Shown here: piece after piece, positions 24,734 to 32,207 of the stretch
How positions within the stretch are numbered: position 1 is the first letter of the stretch
Layout of the letters: each line of letters starts with the position of its first letter
Assembly (NCBI RefSeq): GCF_001667775.1
Contig: NZ_LZJI01000114.1
Coordinates: 1 to 64,000 of the forward strand
Direction: 5' to 3'
Length of the DNA: 64,000 bases
Source: Mycobacterium sp. E1747
GTDB lineage: Bacteria > Actinomycetota > Actinomycetes > Mycobacteriales > Mycobacteriaceae
Translations under genes and position numbers: made by a program
Notes under the pieces: model-generated
Told to the model about the DNA's origin: nothing
What the model saw: only the letters and a program-made list of their open reading frames with translations
The model's database searches: none

Positions 24734-25510
24734 ACAGCAACGAAAAGCTTGCCGTCGCTGAACAATTCGGTGTCGCGACCGAGCAAGTCGAACGCGACCA
24801 CCTCATCTCCCATCTCCTTGCATTTCTAAGCCGCGACTTCGGCGACCGCATCCACTTCATCGGCGGTACGGCGCTCGCCCGCACCTACCTCCCGGACGGG
24901 CGGCTGAGCGAGGACATCGACCTCATCGCAGTCGGAGATCGCAAACCCATAGCTGCCGAGCTGGACGCCGCTCTACCCTGCGCGCTTGCCCGCACTCACG
25001 GGCGACTCACGCTCGACCCAGCACTCACCAGCATTCCCGACACACGCGCAGCGATCCTCCGACGGACTGACCGTGAGAATCCAACTGCTGTCCCCTCGCA
25101 CCCGCACCGTGTGGCCAACCGAGCGTCGATCATTGGTCCAGCGGTACGCCGATGCCCCCGCCGCCGAGTTGTTGGTGCCCACCCTTCCTGCCTTCGCCGC
25201 ATCCAAGACCGCGACGTGGTTCGACCGGCATGCTTCCCGCGACCTGTGGGACCTCTGGGCGCTCGACCGGATCGGCGCTATCGATGCCGAAGCTGAAGTT
25301 CTCTACCGGCGCTTTGGGCCTACCAACAGACCGCCGGCGCTCCGAGACTTCACGACCGCGCCAACACAGGCCGACTGGCAGAACCAGCTCGGAGGCCAAA
25401 CCCGTCTTACCGTTTCACCGACAGATGCTCTGACCGCCGTACGCAGCGCTTGGGCGCAGGTCATCAAGTCCACCCATCGGCCCCAGCCGACCGGCATAAA
25501 CGATGAATAA
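24730..25510 (+). pseudogene. AbiEii-type nucleotidyltransferase toxin, frameshifted
   Basis: The N-terminal part in one frame carries the active-site nucleotidyltransferase signature GGTALAR (residues 45-51) with SEDIDL (60-65), as in AbiEii/DUF1814 toxins. Around 25050-25070 the homologous reading moves to the +1 frame. There the C-terminal half continues with DGLTVRIQLLSPRTRTVWPT, ERRSLVQRYADAP, LPAFAASKTATWFDRHASRD and LWDLWALDRIGA, ending at 25510. The unshifted frame ends at 25296 in Arg-rich nonsense. A single-base loss (or sequencing error) explains this. If real, the toxin is truncated after its catalytic region while the antitoxin stays intact. Confidence 0.8.
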
Positions 25511-25563
25511 ACGATGACTCGAAAGAACCGATCTTGAAAAATGGGCTCTGAAGTGGGGCGCTT

Positions 25564-25608
25564 GTTCAGCGTAGGGCTGTTCAGCGTAGGGCTGTTCAGC
25601 GTAGGGCG
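25564..25608. repeat. Three tandem 15-bp units at att site
   Basis: The unit GTTCAGCGTAGGGCT occurs at 25564-25578, 25579-25593 and 25594-25608 (last base differs). The final unit merges into the tRNA-derived repeat. A single unit (with one change) precedes the left att copy at 23466-23480. Confidence 0.9.
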
Positions 25609-25646
25609 GGCGGGGCTCGAACCCGCGACCAACGGATTATGAGTCC
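25601..25646. repeat. att-like direct repeat, middle copy (partial tRNA-Met)
   Basis: 46 bases identical to 29626-29671, covering the tRNA-Met 3' half through the anticodon loop (minus strand). After 25646 the sequence diverges, so this is not a complete tRNA gene. Confidence 0.9.
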
Positions 25647-25794
25647 CTAGGTCTAGGTGGATAGCAAACTCTGCTTGGCCCGAAAATCGCCCTGCAGCGA
25701 CTCCAATCCCCTAGTTTTCCAGTGCTTCTGGTATAAAATCTGGTCCAGCAGCAGACGCTGCCACGTAGCGGCAAATCAGCAAGTTGGGCTGCGT

Positions 25795-25816
25795 TTGTGG
25801 ACGCGTTGTGGACGCG
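25795..25816 (+). promoter_or_regulatory. Tandem 11-bp repeats, putative integrase arm sites (left)
   Basis: Two exact copies of TTGTGGACGCG lie 149 bp inside the left att core. Similar copies occur near the right end (29534-29555). Placement on both sides suggests P-arm sites; this is inference. Confidence 0.5.
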
Positions 25817-25958
25817 GGTGCGCCAACGCAACCTTGTCAGTGCCTCGTGCGAGGCTTAACGGTACCGGCTGAGAGAATGATGGCCGGACTCAGCTCCGAC
25901 GCGCGGTGTGCGACTCTGTCGTCATCTAAATCGTGGTCCCAATTGAGGAGATGCCAAG

Positions 25959-27647
25959 GTGACTGAGCCGAAAGAGGCGACTTCAAGGAGCGTACGTGAT
26001 CCGAAGCCAACTGCGGACCGCATACATCAGCTTGCTGGGCGCGTCTTATCGGGTGACATAGTCCTTCCGGAGTTTCAGCGTCCTTTTGTTTGGAAGCGTC
26101 ACCAGATACTTGAGCTACTTGACTCAATCTATCGGAACTATCCGATCGGCAGCATGCTCGTCTGGGAATCAAGCCTGAAGCTGATGAGCAAGAGATCGAT
26201 TGCCGATCTGCAGATAGCAGAGCGGAGCCCAAACTATCCGGTCAACTATCTACTCGACGGCCAGCAGCGCCTATCAACTGTTTGCGGCGTCCTACACTGG
26301 AAGCCCGGCAAACCGACCAGTGTGTGGAATGTTGCGTTCGATCTAAAGACCAGGGGATTCTTTCATGTAGACACGTTGGAAGAATTGCCATTGCACCAAA
26401 TACCCTTGAGGAGATTGGCGGATCCATCCGAGTTTTATAGGAAGATATCACCGCTCACTGATCCGCATTTGAGCGCCGAGGCTGACTTACTTTTCAACCG
26501 CTTTACCGATTACCAAGTTCCGTTAGTAACCTTAGGAGAAATGGAGCTGCACGACGTCGCTCCGGTGTTTGAGCGGATAAATTCAACAGGTACGAGACTC
26601 ACAATATTCGACCTCATGCGCGCGGCGACTTGGAGCACTAATTTCGATCTTGGGCGGTCTGTCGACGAGATCAGAAATGCCATCGCCCCTAAGCGATTTG
26701 CACAGCTCGATGAGAAGGTTTTTCTCCGTGCCCTCAGTGCCGCAGCAGGCGGATCATTTACTGCTGAAAGCATTGATGATTTGAGGAAGCGTGACGACGA
26801 GACGTTGAAGAAGGCGGTAGAAGCCACAATTGCGTCAGCATTGCTGGCGTGCGACTTCTTAAGTACGGAGGTGGACGTGCCAAGGTATGAGGCACTCCCT
26901 TATGCCAATCAATTCGTGGTTCTTTGTGAGATCTTCCGGCGGGTACCTCAGCCCAACGGCGCTCAACTCACCGAAATACGGAACTGGTTTTGGCGCACGA
27001 CCCTCGCTGGATACTTCGGAGGCTGGAACGGCGGTCAGATGGCATCCGATATCGTCGCTATTCGACGGTGGGTTGGAAATGAGACGCAGACCATCGAAAT
27101 CGGAACTGTGACCTCTAATGAACGGCTCTGGCGGACAAAATCGTTCCGATCGAATTCAGCCACATCGAAGATGGTTGCCCTCATGCTAGCTCAAGCTCAG
27201 CCTCGCGACATTCTAAATGGTCAAAAAATAGATCCCGATAAGTCGCTTGCGTGGTCAAATGATAAGGAGTTCCACCATTTCTTTCCGCAGGCGTACTTAA
27301 GAAACCAGGGGGTCAGCACGACACAAGCAAACCTCGTTGCCAACATCGTAATGCTGTCTTCAGCGAGCAATATCCAGATCAAAGATGCGTCACCTCAAGA
27401 GTATTTGACGAAAATCATCAATCAGGACGGACGCGAAGAAATCGTTAAGCGGTTAGCGACATGTTTAGTTTCCGAAGCTGCACTCGATGCTGCTCTCCAA
27501 AACGACTACGAGAGCTTCCTCCAACAACGCTCAATTACGCTGCAGGAGCACGCCCTAGATTTATGCGGAGAATCTGAGGATCAATCCGCCGAAGCCGCAA
27601 TCGATCCTGACGAGATCGAAGATTCCGATGACGATTCGTCCGACTAG
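25959..27647 (+). CDS. DUF262/HNH (GmrSD-like) putative defence nuclease
   Basis: A 562-residue protein from the GTG at 25959 (SD GAGGAG, 8-nt spacing). The N-terminal DUF262 (ParB/sulfiredoxin-like NTPase) domain shows LPEFQRPFVWK (36-46), YPIGSMLVW (61-69) and the hallmark LLDGQQRLSTV (98-108), with FERINSTGTRLT at 204-215. The C-terminal part has EFHHFFPQAYL (437-447) followed by NIVML and SSASNIQIKDASPQEYL, the DUF1524/HNH-like pattern of GmrSD-type proteins. The tail after about 535 is strongly acidic. Type IV restriction enzymes of this architecture cut modified phage DNA in an NTP-dependent way. This specific protein is only related by domain layout. Codon use is AT-rich relative to the host, indicating transfer. 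It overlaps the convergent membrane gene by 4 nt. Confidence 0.85.
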   Translation: MTEPKEATSRSVRDPKPTADRIHQLAGRVLSGDIVLPEFQRPFVWKRHQILELLDSIYRNYPIGSMLVWESSLKLMSKRSIADLQIAERSPNYPVNYLLDGQQRLSTVCGVLHWKPGKPTSVWNVAFDLKTRGFFHVDTLEELPLHQIPLRRLADPSEFYRKISPLTDPHLSAEADLLFNRFTDYQVPLVTLGEMELHDVAPVFERINSTGTRLTIFDLMRAATWSTNFDLGRSVDEIRNAIAPKRFAQLDEKVFLRALSAAAGGSFTAESIDDLRKRDDETLKKAVEATIASALLACDFLSTEVDVPRYEALPYANQFVVLCEIFRRVPQPNGAQLTEIRNWFWRTTLAGYFGGWNGGQMASDIVAIRRWVGNETQTIEIGTVTSNERLWRTKSFRSNSATSKMVALMLAQAQPRDILNGQKIDPDKSLAWSNDKEFHHFFPQAYLRNQGVSTTQANLVANIVMLSSASNIQIKDASPQEYLTKIINQDGREEIVKRLATCLVSEAALDAALQNDYESFLQQRSITLQEHALDLCGESEDQSAEAAIDPDEIEDSDDDSSD

Positions 27648-28003
27648 TCGAGGTTCTCGGGGCGGAACTTGCCATAGACACCATGCTCTTTGCCTCGTAG
27701 ATAGGCTGTGTTCTGCCTGTCGGCACGCCTGGCGGTAAGAAAGTGTTGCAGCTTCCGACGCAGGTAGAAGATGCCGACCAATGCTGCCACGAGGATTGCG
27801 ACTAAGATCGTAGCAACGATAGCGAAAGCCTGGGGATATACCCGCGCGATGATCCACGCCAGAAATCCGCCGGCTATCACATAGGTGATTACGGTCGGCA
27901 GCGCAAACGCAAGATAAACAGACCCGTAATTGCGCAACCAGTGTTTAGCCATACCCTTGGCAACACCACCCAGCGAGTTGTCCTCGCCTTCGTTGCCTGC
28001 CAT
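27644..28003 (-). CDS. Small two-TM membrane protein of island B
   Basis: A 119-residue protein. A cytosolic amphipathic N-terminus (KGMAKHWLRNYGS) is followed by two TM helices (LAFALPTVITYVIAGGFLAWII; AFAIVATILVAILVAALVGIFY). The C-terminal tail is basic, RRKLQHFLTARRADRQNTAYLRGK. No family recognised. Its position next to the DUF262 gene, tail to tail, and its membrane topology would fit an effector or anchor of a defence module, but that is speculation. Confidence 0.65.
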   Translation of the reverse strand: MAGNEGEDNSLGGVAKGMAKHWLRNYGSVYLAFALPTVITYVIAGGFLAWIIARVYPQAFAIVATILVAILVAALVGIFYLRRKLQHFLTARRADRQNTAYLRGKEHGVYGKFRPENLD

Positions 28004-28373
28004 CAGCAGTTCTCCCCTCCTACGAGACGCGCAGCCACTTCGCGTGTGAGCCTAACCGCTACGTCGCTGCTCCATGGACACAACGGTGGACATTGTCTTC
28101 GCAACCGGCCTGGCAAGGTCCGGAGCTGCGGTGTCGTCCCCGATGTTTCACAGGAAGGTCCGCCAGATGCCGGGCCAGTCTGACTACAACACCCGCCACC
28201 CGATGGACTGGGATGCCCTTGATGCCGAGGGGTCGGAATTTTCCTGGGGATCGGGTCTAGAACCTGGAGGCCTCAGCGGCGCACCCCCATCAGAAGGTGG
28301 CCGCTATCGCGGTACCAGCCCGCCCTGCGAGAAACGGATCGGCTAATGCACCCTAAATCTGGACGGCCAAGTG
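28004..28373. other. Poorly coding stretch in island B
   Basis: About 370 bases between the two-TM gene and the 98-codon gene. The only candidate is a 59-codon frame at 28167-28346, listed separately. Nothing else is recognisable. Confidence 0.5.
28167..28346 (+). CDS. Possible small protein, 59 aa
   Basis: The ATG at 28167 has a good SD (AGGAAGG, 8-nt spacing). The product begins MPGQSDYNTRHPMDWDALD and is hydrophilic, Gly/Ser-rich, with one Cys. No family recognised, and it could be a chance frame. Confidence 0.25.
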   Translation: MPGQSDYNTRHPMDWDALDAEGSEFSWGSGLEPGGLSGAPPSEGGRYRGTSPPCEKRIG

Positions 28374-28670
28374 CTATTGGGAGTCGTCGGGTGGTACTTC
28401 GTATTCGTCGGCGTTCATTCTGCTTATGGTCCATTCATCTTCGATCCGCGTCGAGAGGAGAAGCGATTTGCCGTCGTTGATCGCCGAACCGATCAACTCC
28501 TCTCGCTGGGTTCTGACGTCAGATTTGGTCACTTCGAACGCAAGCACGGTTGCATCACTCGGGCGTGTCGACTCATACCAGTTGAGCCGATTCGTGGCTT
28601 CGATACTTGCAAGCTCGTGCTTCAATGCATGCAGCGCGACCTGCAGACGGCGGTCGTCTGGGTCAGTCAT
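28374..28670 (-). CDS. Hypothetical island B protein, 98 aa
   Basis: A hydrophilic acidic 98-residue protein from the ATG at 28670 (GGAAGGGA upstream). The longer frame to 28790 is Arg-rich and unsupported. It starts MTDPDDRRLQVALHALKHEL and ends NADEYEVPPDDSQ, with a predicted N-terminal helix followed by alternating strands (TVLAFEVTKSDVR, KSLLLSTRIEDEWTISR). Family not recognised. It is read in the same direction as the 186-aa gene upstream, so the two may be co-transcribed. Confidence 0.5.
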   Translation of the reverse strand: MTDPDDRRLQVALHALKHELASIEATNRLNWYESTRPSDATVLAFEVTKSDVRTQREELIGSAINDGKSLLLSTRIEDEWTISRMNADEYEVPPDDSQ

Positions 28671-28822
28671 CGCTAAAGTCCCTTCCAAAGTCTGCCTCTC
28701 GGTGCCTGCATAAGTTCTTTGTCCGCGTGGAGTGCCGGAGCACCGGAAGGCTGCACCCTGGCTCGGGAACGCCGCAAGCAGCCGGTACACTTCGCGCCCC
28801 CTACGTATTCCTCGTGCAAGGA

Positions 28823-29383
28823 CTAAATTGAGCCACGGCTGCTGTCTTCCCAGATTGACTCGACCGTGTCGTGGTCGTCGGCTTTTTTGGCAGCTTTCAC
28901 GGCAGCCCTCTTCTGTGAGAGCTTGCGGATCTGCTCATCGAGTTCGACGAATTGGTCTTGTGGAGAATTGAAGAAGTCGTATGCACTCACCGACTCACGG
29001 GTGTCGATGGTATAGCCGTACTTTCTGAGGGTTTGATTGAACGGCGCTAGGTGCGAGCCGCCGAGAAACTGTGCGAGGGCGTACGAAACTCCCTCAAAGT
29101 GCGCCTCCCAAGCAATTTTTCCGGCGGATTCTTTGAGCACTACCCCGAGGTTCTGTGCAGCTCCGGCCAGCTCCTTGCGAAGGGCCGAGAGACCGTCCGG
29201 GCCGAGTGTTTTCGTGACGGCTGGCTGTTTCTGCGCGAGTTCTTTCGCGTATTGATCGATGTGATAGGGCAAGTGCTCCGCTACCGAGTCGAGTACCTGC
29301 TGCTTCAGCCGATCGACGGCAGCTTGCTGCTGACTTTCGTCGGCTTCAGCGGCCGCTAGCTGCCGCGCGGTTTCCTCGCTCAT
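28823..29383 (-). CDS. Hypothetical helical island B protein, 186 aa
   Basis: A 186-residue largely helical protein. The N-terminal coiled-coil-like segment is TARQLAAAEADESQQQAAVDRLKQQVLDSV. The middle globular region has HFEGVSYALAQFLGGSHLAPFNQTLRKYGYTIDTRE, then a charged C-terminal coiled coil (ELDEQIRKLSQKRAAVKAAKKADDHD). No TM or known catalytic motif is seen. It is the tRNA-proximal gene of the island and the first of a minus-strand run of three. No function assigned. Confidence 0.6.
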   Translation of the reverse strand: MSEETARQLAAAEADESQQQAAVDRLKQQVLDSVAEHLPYHIDQYAKELAQKQPAVTKTLGPDGLSALRKELAGAAQNLGVVLKESAGKIAWEAHFEGVSYALAQFLGGSHLAPFNQTLRKYGYTIDTRESVSAYDFFNSPQDQFVELDEQIRKLSQKRAAVKAAKKADDHDTVESIWEDSSRGSI

Positions 29384-29533
29384 CCGGCTGCCCTTTCCGT
29401 TACGCCCACTCTGTGCCGACGACCTGCCCAGAGGTTACTCCTAAGAACTACAGTGATGTGTTTTCCCAGGAAATTCAAGGGTTCGCGAGCGACAAGTGCC
29501 TGAATATCGGTTCGAGTCCGCCTGGCGCCCCGA

Positions 29534-29555
29534 TTGTGGACGCACTGTGGACATG
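29534..29555 (+). promoter_or_regulatory. Paired 11-bp repeats, putative integrase arm sites (right)
   Basis: TTGTGGACGCA followed directly by CTGTGGACATG, sharing TGTGGAC with the left-end pair at 25795-25816. They lie about 70 bp inside the right att core. Confidence 0.45.
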
Positions 29556-29626
29556 GGCCGCTTTCGGCCCGCGTTCGAGGCGTCAACGTATGCCATAAAG
29601 TCGCCTCTATCTGCACAAATGCGTTG

Positions 29627-29700
29627 TAGGGCGGGCGGGGCTCGAACCCGCGACCAACGGATTATGAGTCCGCGGCTCTAACCAACTGAGCTACCGCCCC
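29627..29700 (-). tRNA. tRNA-Met (anticodon CAU), island attachment gene
   Basis: A complete cloverleaf on the minus strand. The acceptor GGGGCGG pairs with CCGCCCT (G1-U72 wobble) and the discriminator is A73. The D-arm is GCTC/GAGC, the anticodon stem GCGGA/TCCGT encloses CTCATAA, and the T-arm is GCGGG/CCCGC. It is an elongator or lysidine-type CAU tRNA; the body is closest to elongator Met by eye. Its 3' half is the att core shared with 25601-25646, so the current 3' end was regenerated by the integrated island. Confidence 0.9.
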
Positions 29701-29761
29701 TAGCGATGTTCCGTAGGAAACCGTAGCCCAAAGCGCGGTCACCGTCCGACGGGCATGGGCG

Positions 29762-29797
29762 AAGCCCGCCGCTCCCGCGAAGGGAGGCGGCGGGCTT
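29762..29797 (-). terminator. Hairpin after DUF732-like gene
   Basis: GC-rich near-perfect inverted repeat (AAGCCCGCCGC arms extended by TCCC/GGGA with a 1-nt bulge, loop GCGAA). It lies 10 bp past the stop of the minus-strand DUF732-like gene and between it and tRNA-Met. Confidence 0.65.
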
Positions 29798-29806
29798 TCA
29801 AGGGCA

Positions 29807-30226
29807 TCACACAGGCGCCGGCTGCCCGGGCGCTTGCCGCGCGGCCTGATCCTTGAGCCTCGGGATCAAGTCCGGCGCGTAGACGTAGATGGCCGACTCC
29901 ACCTCCCACTCGGCCTGGGCCTGGTTCATCGGCGTGGTCCTGGTGATCATGTTGACCAACTCCTGGGCCTCGCCAAACGGATTGGGATGAGACCGGACCT
30001 GGCTGGCGAACCACCGTCCCTCGGCGGCCTCGCTGCAATCGTTGAAGTCGGCGTTGTGCACCATCTTGTTCTGCGCCAGCAGCTTGATGTACTGGTCGTC
30101 GGCCGGGGACATGTTGCACGACGCGGCCGCGTGCGGCGCCGCCAGCACGGCACCACCGAACATCGTCGCCCCCAGCGCAACTGCGGCGGCCCCCACCGTC
30201 AGCACTTGCCCGCGCGATCGTGTCAT
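29807..30226 (-). CDS. DUF732-like exported protein (copy 1)
   Basis: A 139-residue exported protein from the ATG at 30226. The signal peptide is VLTVGAAAVALGATMFGGAVLAAPHAAAS. The mature domain is PADDQYIKLLAQNKMVHNADFNDC, RWFASQVRSHPNPFGEAQEL and AEWEVESAIYVYAPDLIPRL, with two cysteines. This DDxYIxLLxxNxM...A layout is DUF732-like. A tandem paralogue lies upstream on the same strand. The frame open to 30334 is rejected as lacking a signal at its N-terminus. Function unknown. Confidence 0.75.
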   Translation of the reverse strand: MTRSRGQVLTVGAAAVALGATMFGGAVLAAPHAAASCNMSPADDQYIKLLAQNKMVHNADFNDCSEAAEGRWFASQVRSHPNPFGEAQELVNMITRTTPMNQAQAEWEVESAIYVYAPDLIPRLKDQAARQAPGQPAPV

Positions 30227-30486
30227 CCTCACTTTCCAAAACCCCCTCATCGCGGAATTTGCTAGTTTTCCTTTCGCGCTACGCATCGGGTACCACCGCC
30301 GACACGCGCGACAAACGACGCGCTCATCGAACAATGAATGAACAACAGTTAGCCAAAAACGCGCTGCGCGCTGTGAGTTCCGACTGGTTGAGGGACGTCA
30401 CTCGATCGACGACCGCCGCCAACCGACAATCACCGATACAAGCAGTATCGGTGGCCTACTTCGAGTTAGCTGGTAACGCCGGGGCG

Positions 30487-30909
30487 CTACTCTTTGGGCC
30501 AGTCCGCGTGCGCGGCCTGATCCTTGATCTTGGGGATCACGTCCGGCGCATAGACGTAGACGGCCGACTCGACCTCCCACTCGGCCTGCGCCTGGGTCAT
30601 CGAGGTTGTGTTGGTGATCATGTTGACCAGCTCTTGGGCTTCGCCGAATGGATTGGGATGGTTGCGCACCTGGTCGGCGAACCACCGCCCCTCGGCGGCC
30701 TCGGTGCAATCGCTGAAGTCGGCGTTGTGCACCATCTTGTTTTGCGCGAGCAGCTGGATGTACTGGTCGTCCTTCGGACTCAAATTGCACGACGCCGAAG
30801 CTTGCGGAGCCGACAGCACAGCGCCGCCGAGCATCGAGGCACCCAGCGCGACTCCGGCAGCCCAGACCGATGACGCTCGCATGTGCGACCGCGAACGGGT
30901 GGTTGTCAT
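30487..30909 (-). CDS. DUF732-like exported protein (copy 2)
   Basis: A 140-residue paralogue of the gene at 29807-30226. The SD GGGAGG precedes the ATG at 30909. The signal peptide ends APQASAS. The mature domain KDDQYIQLLAQNKMVHNADF, RWFADQVRNHPNPFGEAQEL, AEWEVESAVYVYAPDVIPKI is very close to copy 1, while the C-terminal tails differ. The spacing and same orientation indicate tandem duplication. Confidence 0.78.
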   Translation of the reverse strand: MTTTRSRSHMRASSVWAAGVALGASMLGGAVLSAPQASASCNLSPKDDQYIQLLAQNKMVHNADFSDCTEAAEGRWFADQVRNHPNPFGEAQELVNMITNTTSMTQAQAEWEVESAVYVYAPDVIPKIKDQAAHADWPKE

Positions 30910-31303
30910 TCCGGTCCTCCCTCTGCGTGGGAGCGATGTCGCCCTCCGACGCAAGCCAAGCCTTCGTGTGGTGACTGCTAACCGAGATAACGGGCCACGG
31001 CATGCAGTCACGCGGTCGATAGTCGTCAACTCAGGCGGCGCTGCCATCTGAGACCACCAGCACATATGAGTTCACATATGAGTCTTGGTGTCGGGACATA
31101 AATTTAGCCAGTGGCAGCGGCCTGAGCGGCTAACTCTCGTTTGCGTGACCGTGTACTGATGGTTAACATTCGGTGCTTCGCCCCAAGGCGGGCCATCAAA
31201 ACGCGCCACGCAAGCCGAGGCGGCATGCCCCAGCCAAAGTTTCTCGACCAGCGATTACACACCGCACGGCGGCGGTCGGCAGCCCCCGCCGCCCATCCGG
31301 GCG
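30910..31303. other. Intergenic region
   Basis: About 390 bases without a recognisable gene. It includes a tandem 12-bp repeat (CACATATGAGTT, CACATATGAGTC) at 31061-31084, possibly an upstream operator of the DUF732-like gene. Otherwise I see nothing. Confidence 0.5.
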
Positions 31304-32167
31304 TCAACTGAAGACGGTCTGCCCGTCGGCCCCGAGCAGATAACGCTCGGTGCCCTGCTCCACGCGGGGCGCATCGGCACCCAAAGCGACGGCGACTTTA
31401 TTGCTTGCATTCCGCATGATGTCAAAGGTGAGCTCGACGGCCTCGGCATCCGAGAACCGGGAGCGCACCTCGGCGGCATCGTCGACGGCGAGGTGCGCAG
31501 GGGTCCAAATTAACCCATCGGTGTAACGCAGCGCTGCTTTGACGCGGTCGTCGAGCAACCGGGATGCTTCGAAGCGACCGATCTCGTCATACAGCGTCTC
31601 TGAGCCGCCTGCGTCGAGCGCTGTGCCCTCCCGCAGCGACTTACACAACCGGCAGTTGTGCTGGGCCGCCCCACGCAGCCGGACCAGCTCGGAGGTGACG
31701 GGGTCGAGCGCGCGCATCCGGGCCACCGCAGGCAAGAAGTCGTTGAACACCAGATTCGCCGGGTTCGTCGAGTGATCCCACGCGACGCCGTTCACCCAGC
31801 CCACATACTCCGAGCCGAAACCGAGTGCCTCCAGCCCGGCGCGCACCCGGGGGACGAAGTCGGCGATATACATCGACACCACCGCGCCGAACGCACCATC
31901 GCCCAATTGCTTAACCAGCCGGGACCGCTGCGCGCCGGTGACCGCGGATACGTCGGCGCTGAACTGCTCGGCGAATTCGGCCACGGCGACCTCGGTCTCC
32001 GATTCCGGTGCGCCAGCCTCGAGGGGAGCCGGCAACGGCGGCAGTGACAACGTCTCGGCACAGACCCGCCGAATCAACGCCGCGATGCGCGCCTCCGGCT
32101 GAGAGCCCGGGAACAGGGCCACCAATCGCGCTAGCTGATCTGTTTGGGCCGAAACCGGAGCCGCCAT
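31304..32167 (-). CDS. Carboxymuconolactone decarboxylase-family (AhpD-like) protein
   Basis: A 287-residue protein with a C-terminal CMD/AhpD-like domain. The motif [21 protein letters not shown] contains the redox-type C-x-x-C (CRLC) with upstream Glu, followed by [12 protein letters not shown] and [27 protein letters not shown], the conserved helix of the family. The N-terminal half is an additional helical domain. It is likely a peroxidase-related or unknown oxidoreductase in the cytosol. Start ATG at 32167. Confidence 0.82.
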   Translation of the reverse strand: MAAPVSAQTDQLARLVALFPGSQPEARIAALIRRVCAETLSLPPLPAPLEAGAPESETEVAVAEFAEQFSADVSAVTGAQRSRLVKQLGDGAFGAVVSMYIADFVPRVRAGLEALGFGSEYVGWVNGVAWDHSTNPANLVFNDFLPAVARMRALDPVTSELVRLRGAAQHNCRLCKSLREGTALDAGGSETLYDEIGRFEASRLLDDRVKAALRYTDGLIWTPAHLAVDDAAEVRSRFSDAEAVELTFDIMRNASNKVAVALGADAPRVEQGTERYLLGADGQTVFS

Positions 32168-32207
32168 TCGTCACACGCTAGAACTGCGCCGGCCCAGCGG
32201 CAATCGG

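Larger units (their letters stand above)
23460..25632. mobile_element. Island A: tRNA-bounded element with integrase remnant and AbiE pair
   Basis: A 2.1-kb segment bracketed by direct repeats 23460-23504 and 25588-25632 (44 of 45 bases identical). These repeats derive from the 3' end of tRNA-Met, whose intact copy lies at 29627-29700. Contents: a tyrosine-integrase C-terminal remnant, AbiEi and a frameshifted AbiEii. It is adjacent to a second island that shares the middle repeat, i.e. tandem accretion. The remnant integrase cannot be functional, so the element is presumably fixed. Confidence 0.8.
25511..25958. other. Inter-island junction region
   Basis: About 450 bases without a convincing gene. 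It contains three 15-bp tandem repeats (25564-25608), the middle tRNA-Met-derived repeat (25601-25646), two 11-bp tandem repeats (25795-25816) and, just before 25959, the DUF262 gene's SD GAGGAG (25945-25950). Confidence 0.7.
25601..29671. mobile_element. Island B: tRNA-Met-integrated island with DUF262 protein
   Basis: A 4.0-kb segment between perfect 46-bp direct repeats (25601-25646 and 29626-29671), integrated at the 3' end of tRNA-Met(CAU). Base composition in the main gene is clearly more AT-rich than the flanking chromosome. Paired 11-bp repeats with the core TGTGGAC lie just inside each end (25795-25816 and 29534-29555), like arm-type sites of a tyrosine integrase. No integrase is encoded inside, so it is decayed or mobilised in trans. 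Confidence 0.8.

Noticed and set aside
25601-25646. Second tRNA-Met gene
   Set aside because: Only the 3' half is present. The 5' acceptor strand and D-arm are missing, so it is an att repeat and not a tRNA gene.
29490-29530. Further tRNA remnant (TTCGAGTCC-containing T-arm-like sequence)
   Set aside because: One T-loop-like motif without pairing acceptor or anticodon arms. Probably chance or a heavily decayed relic, not supportable.
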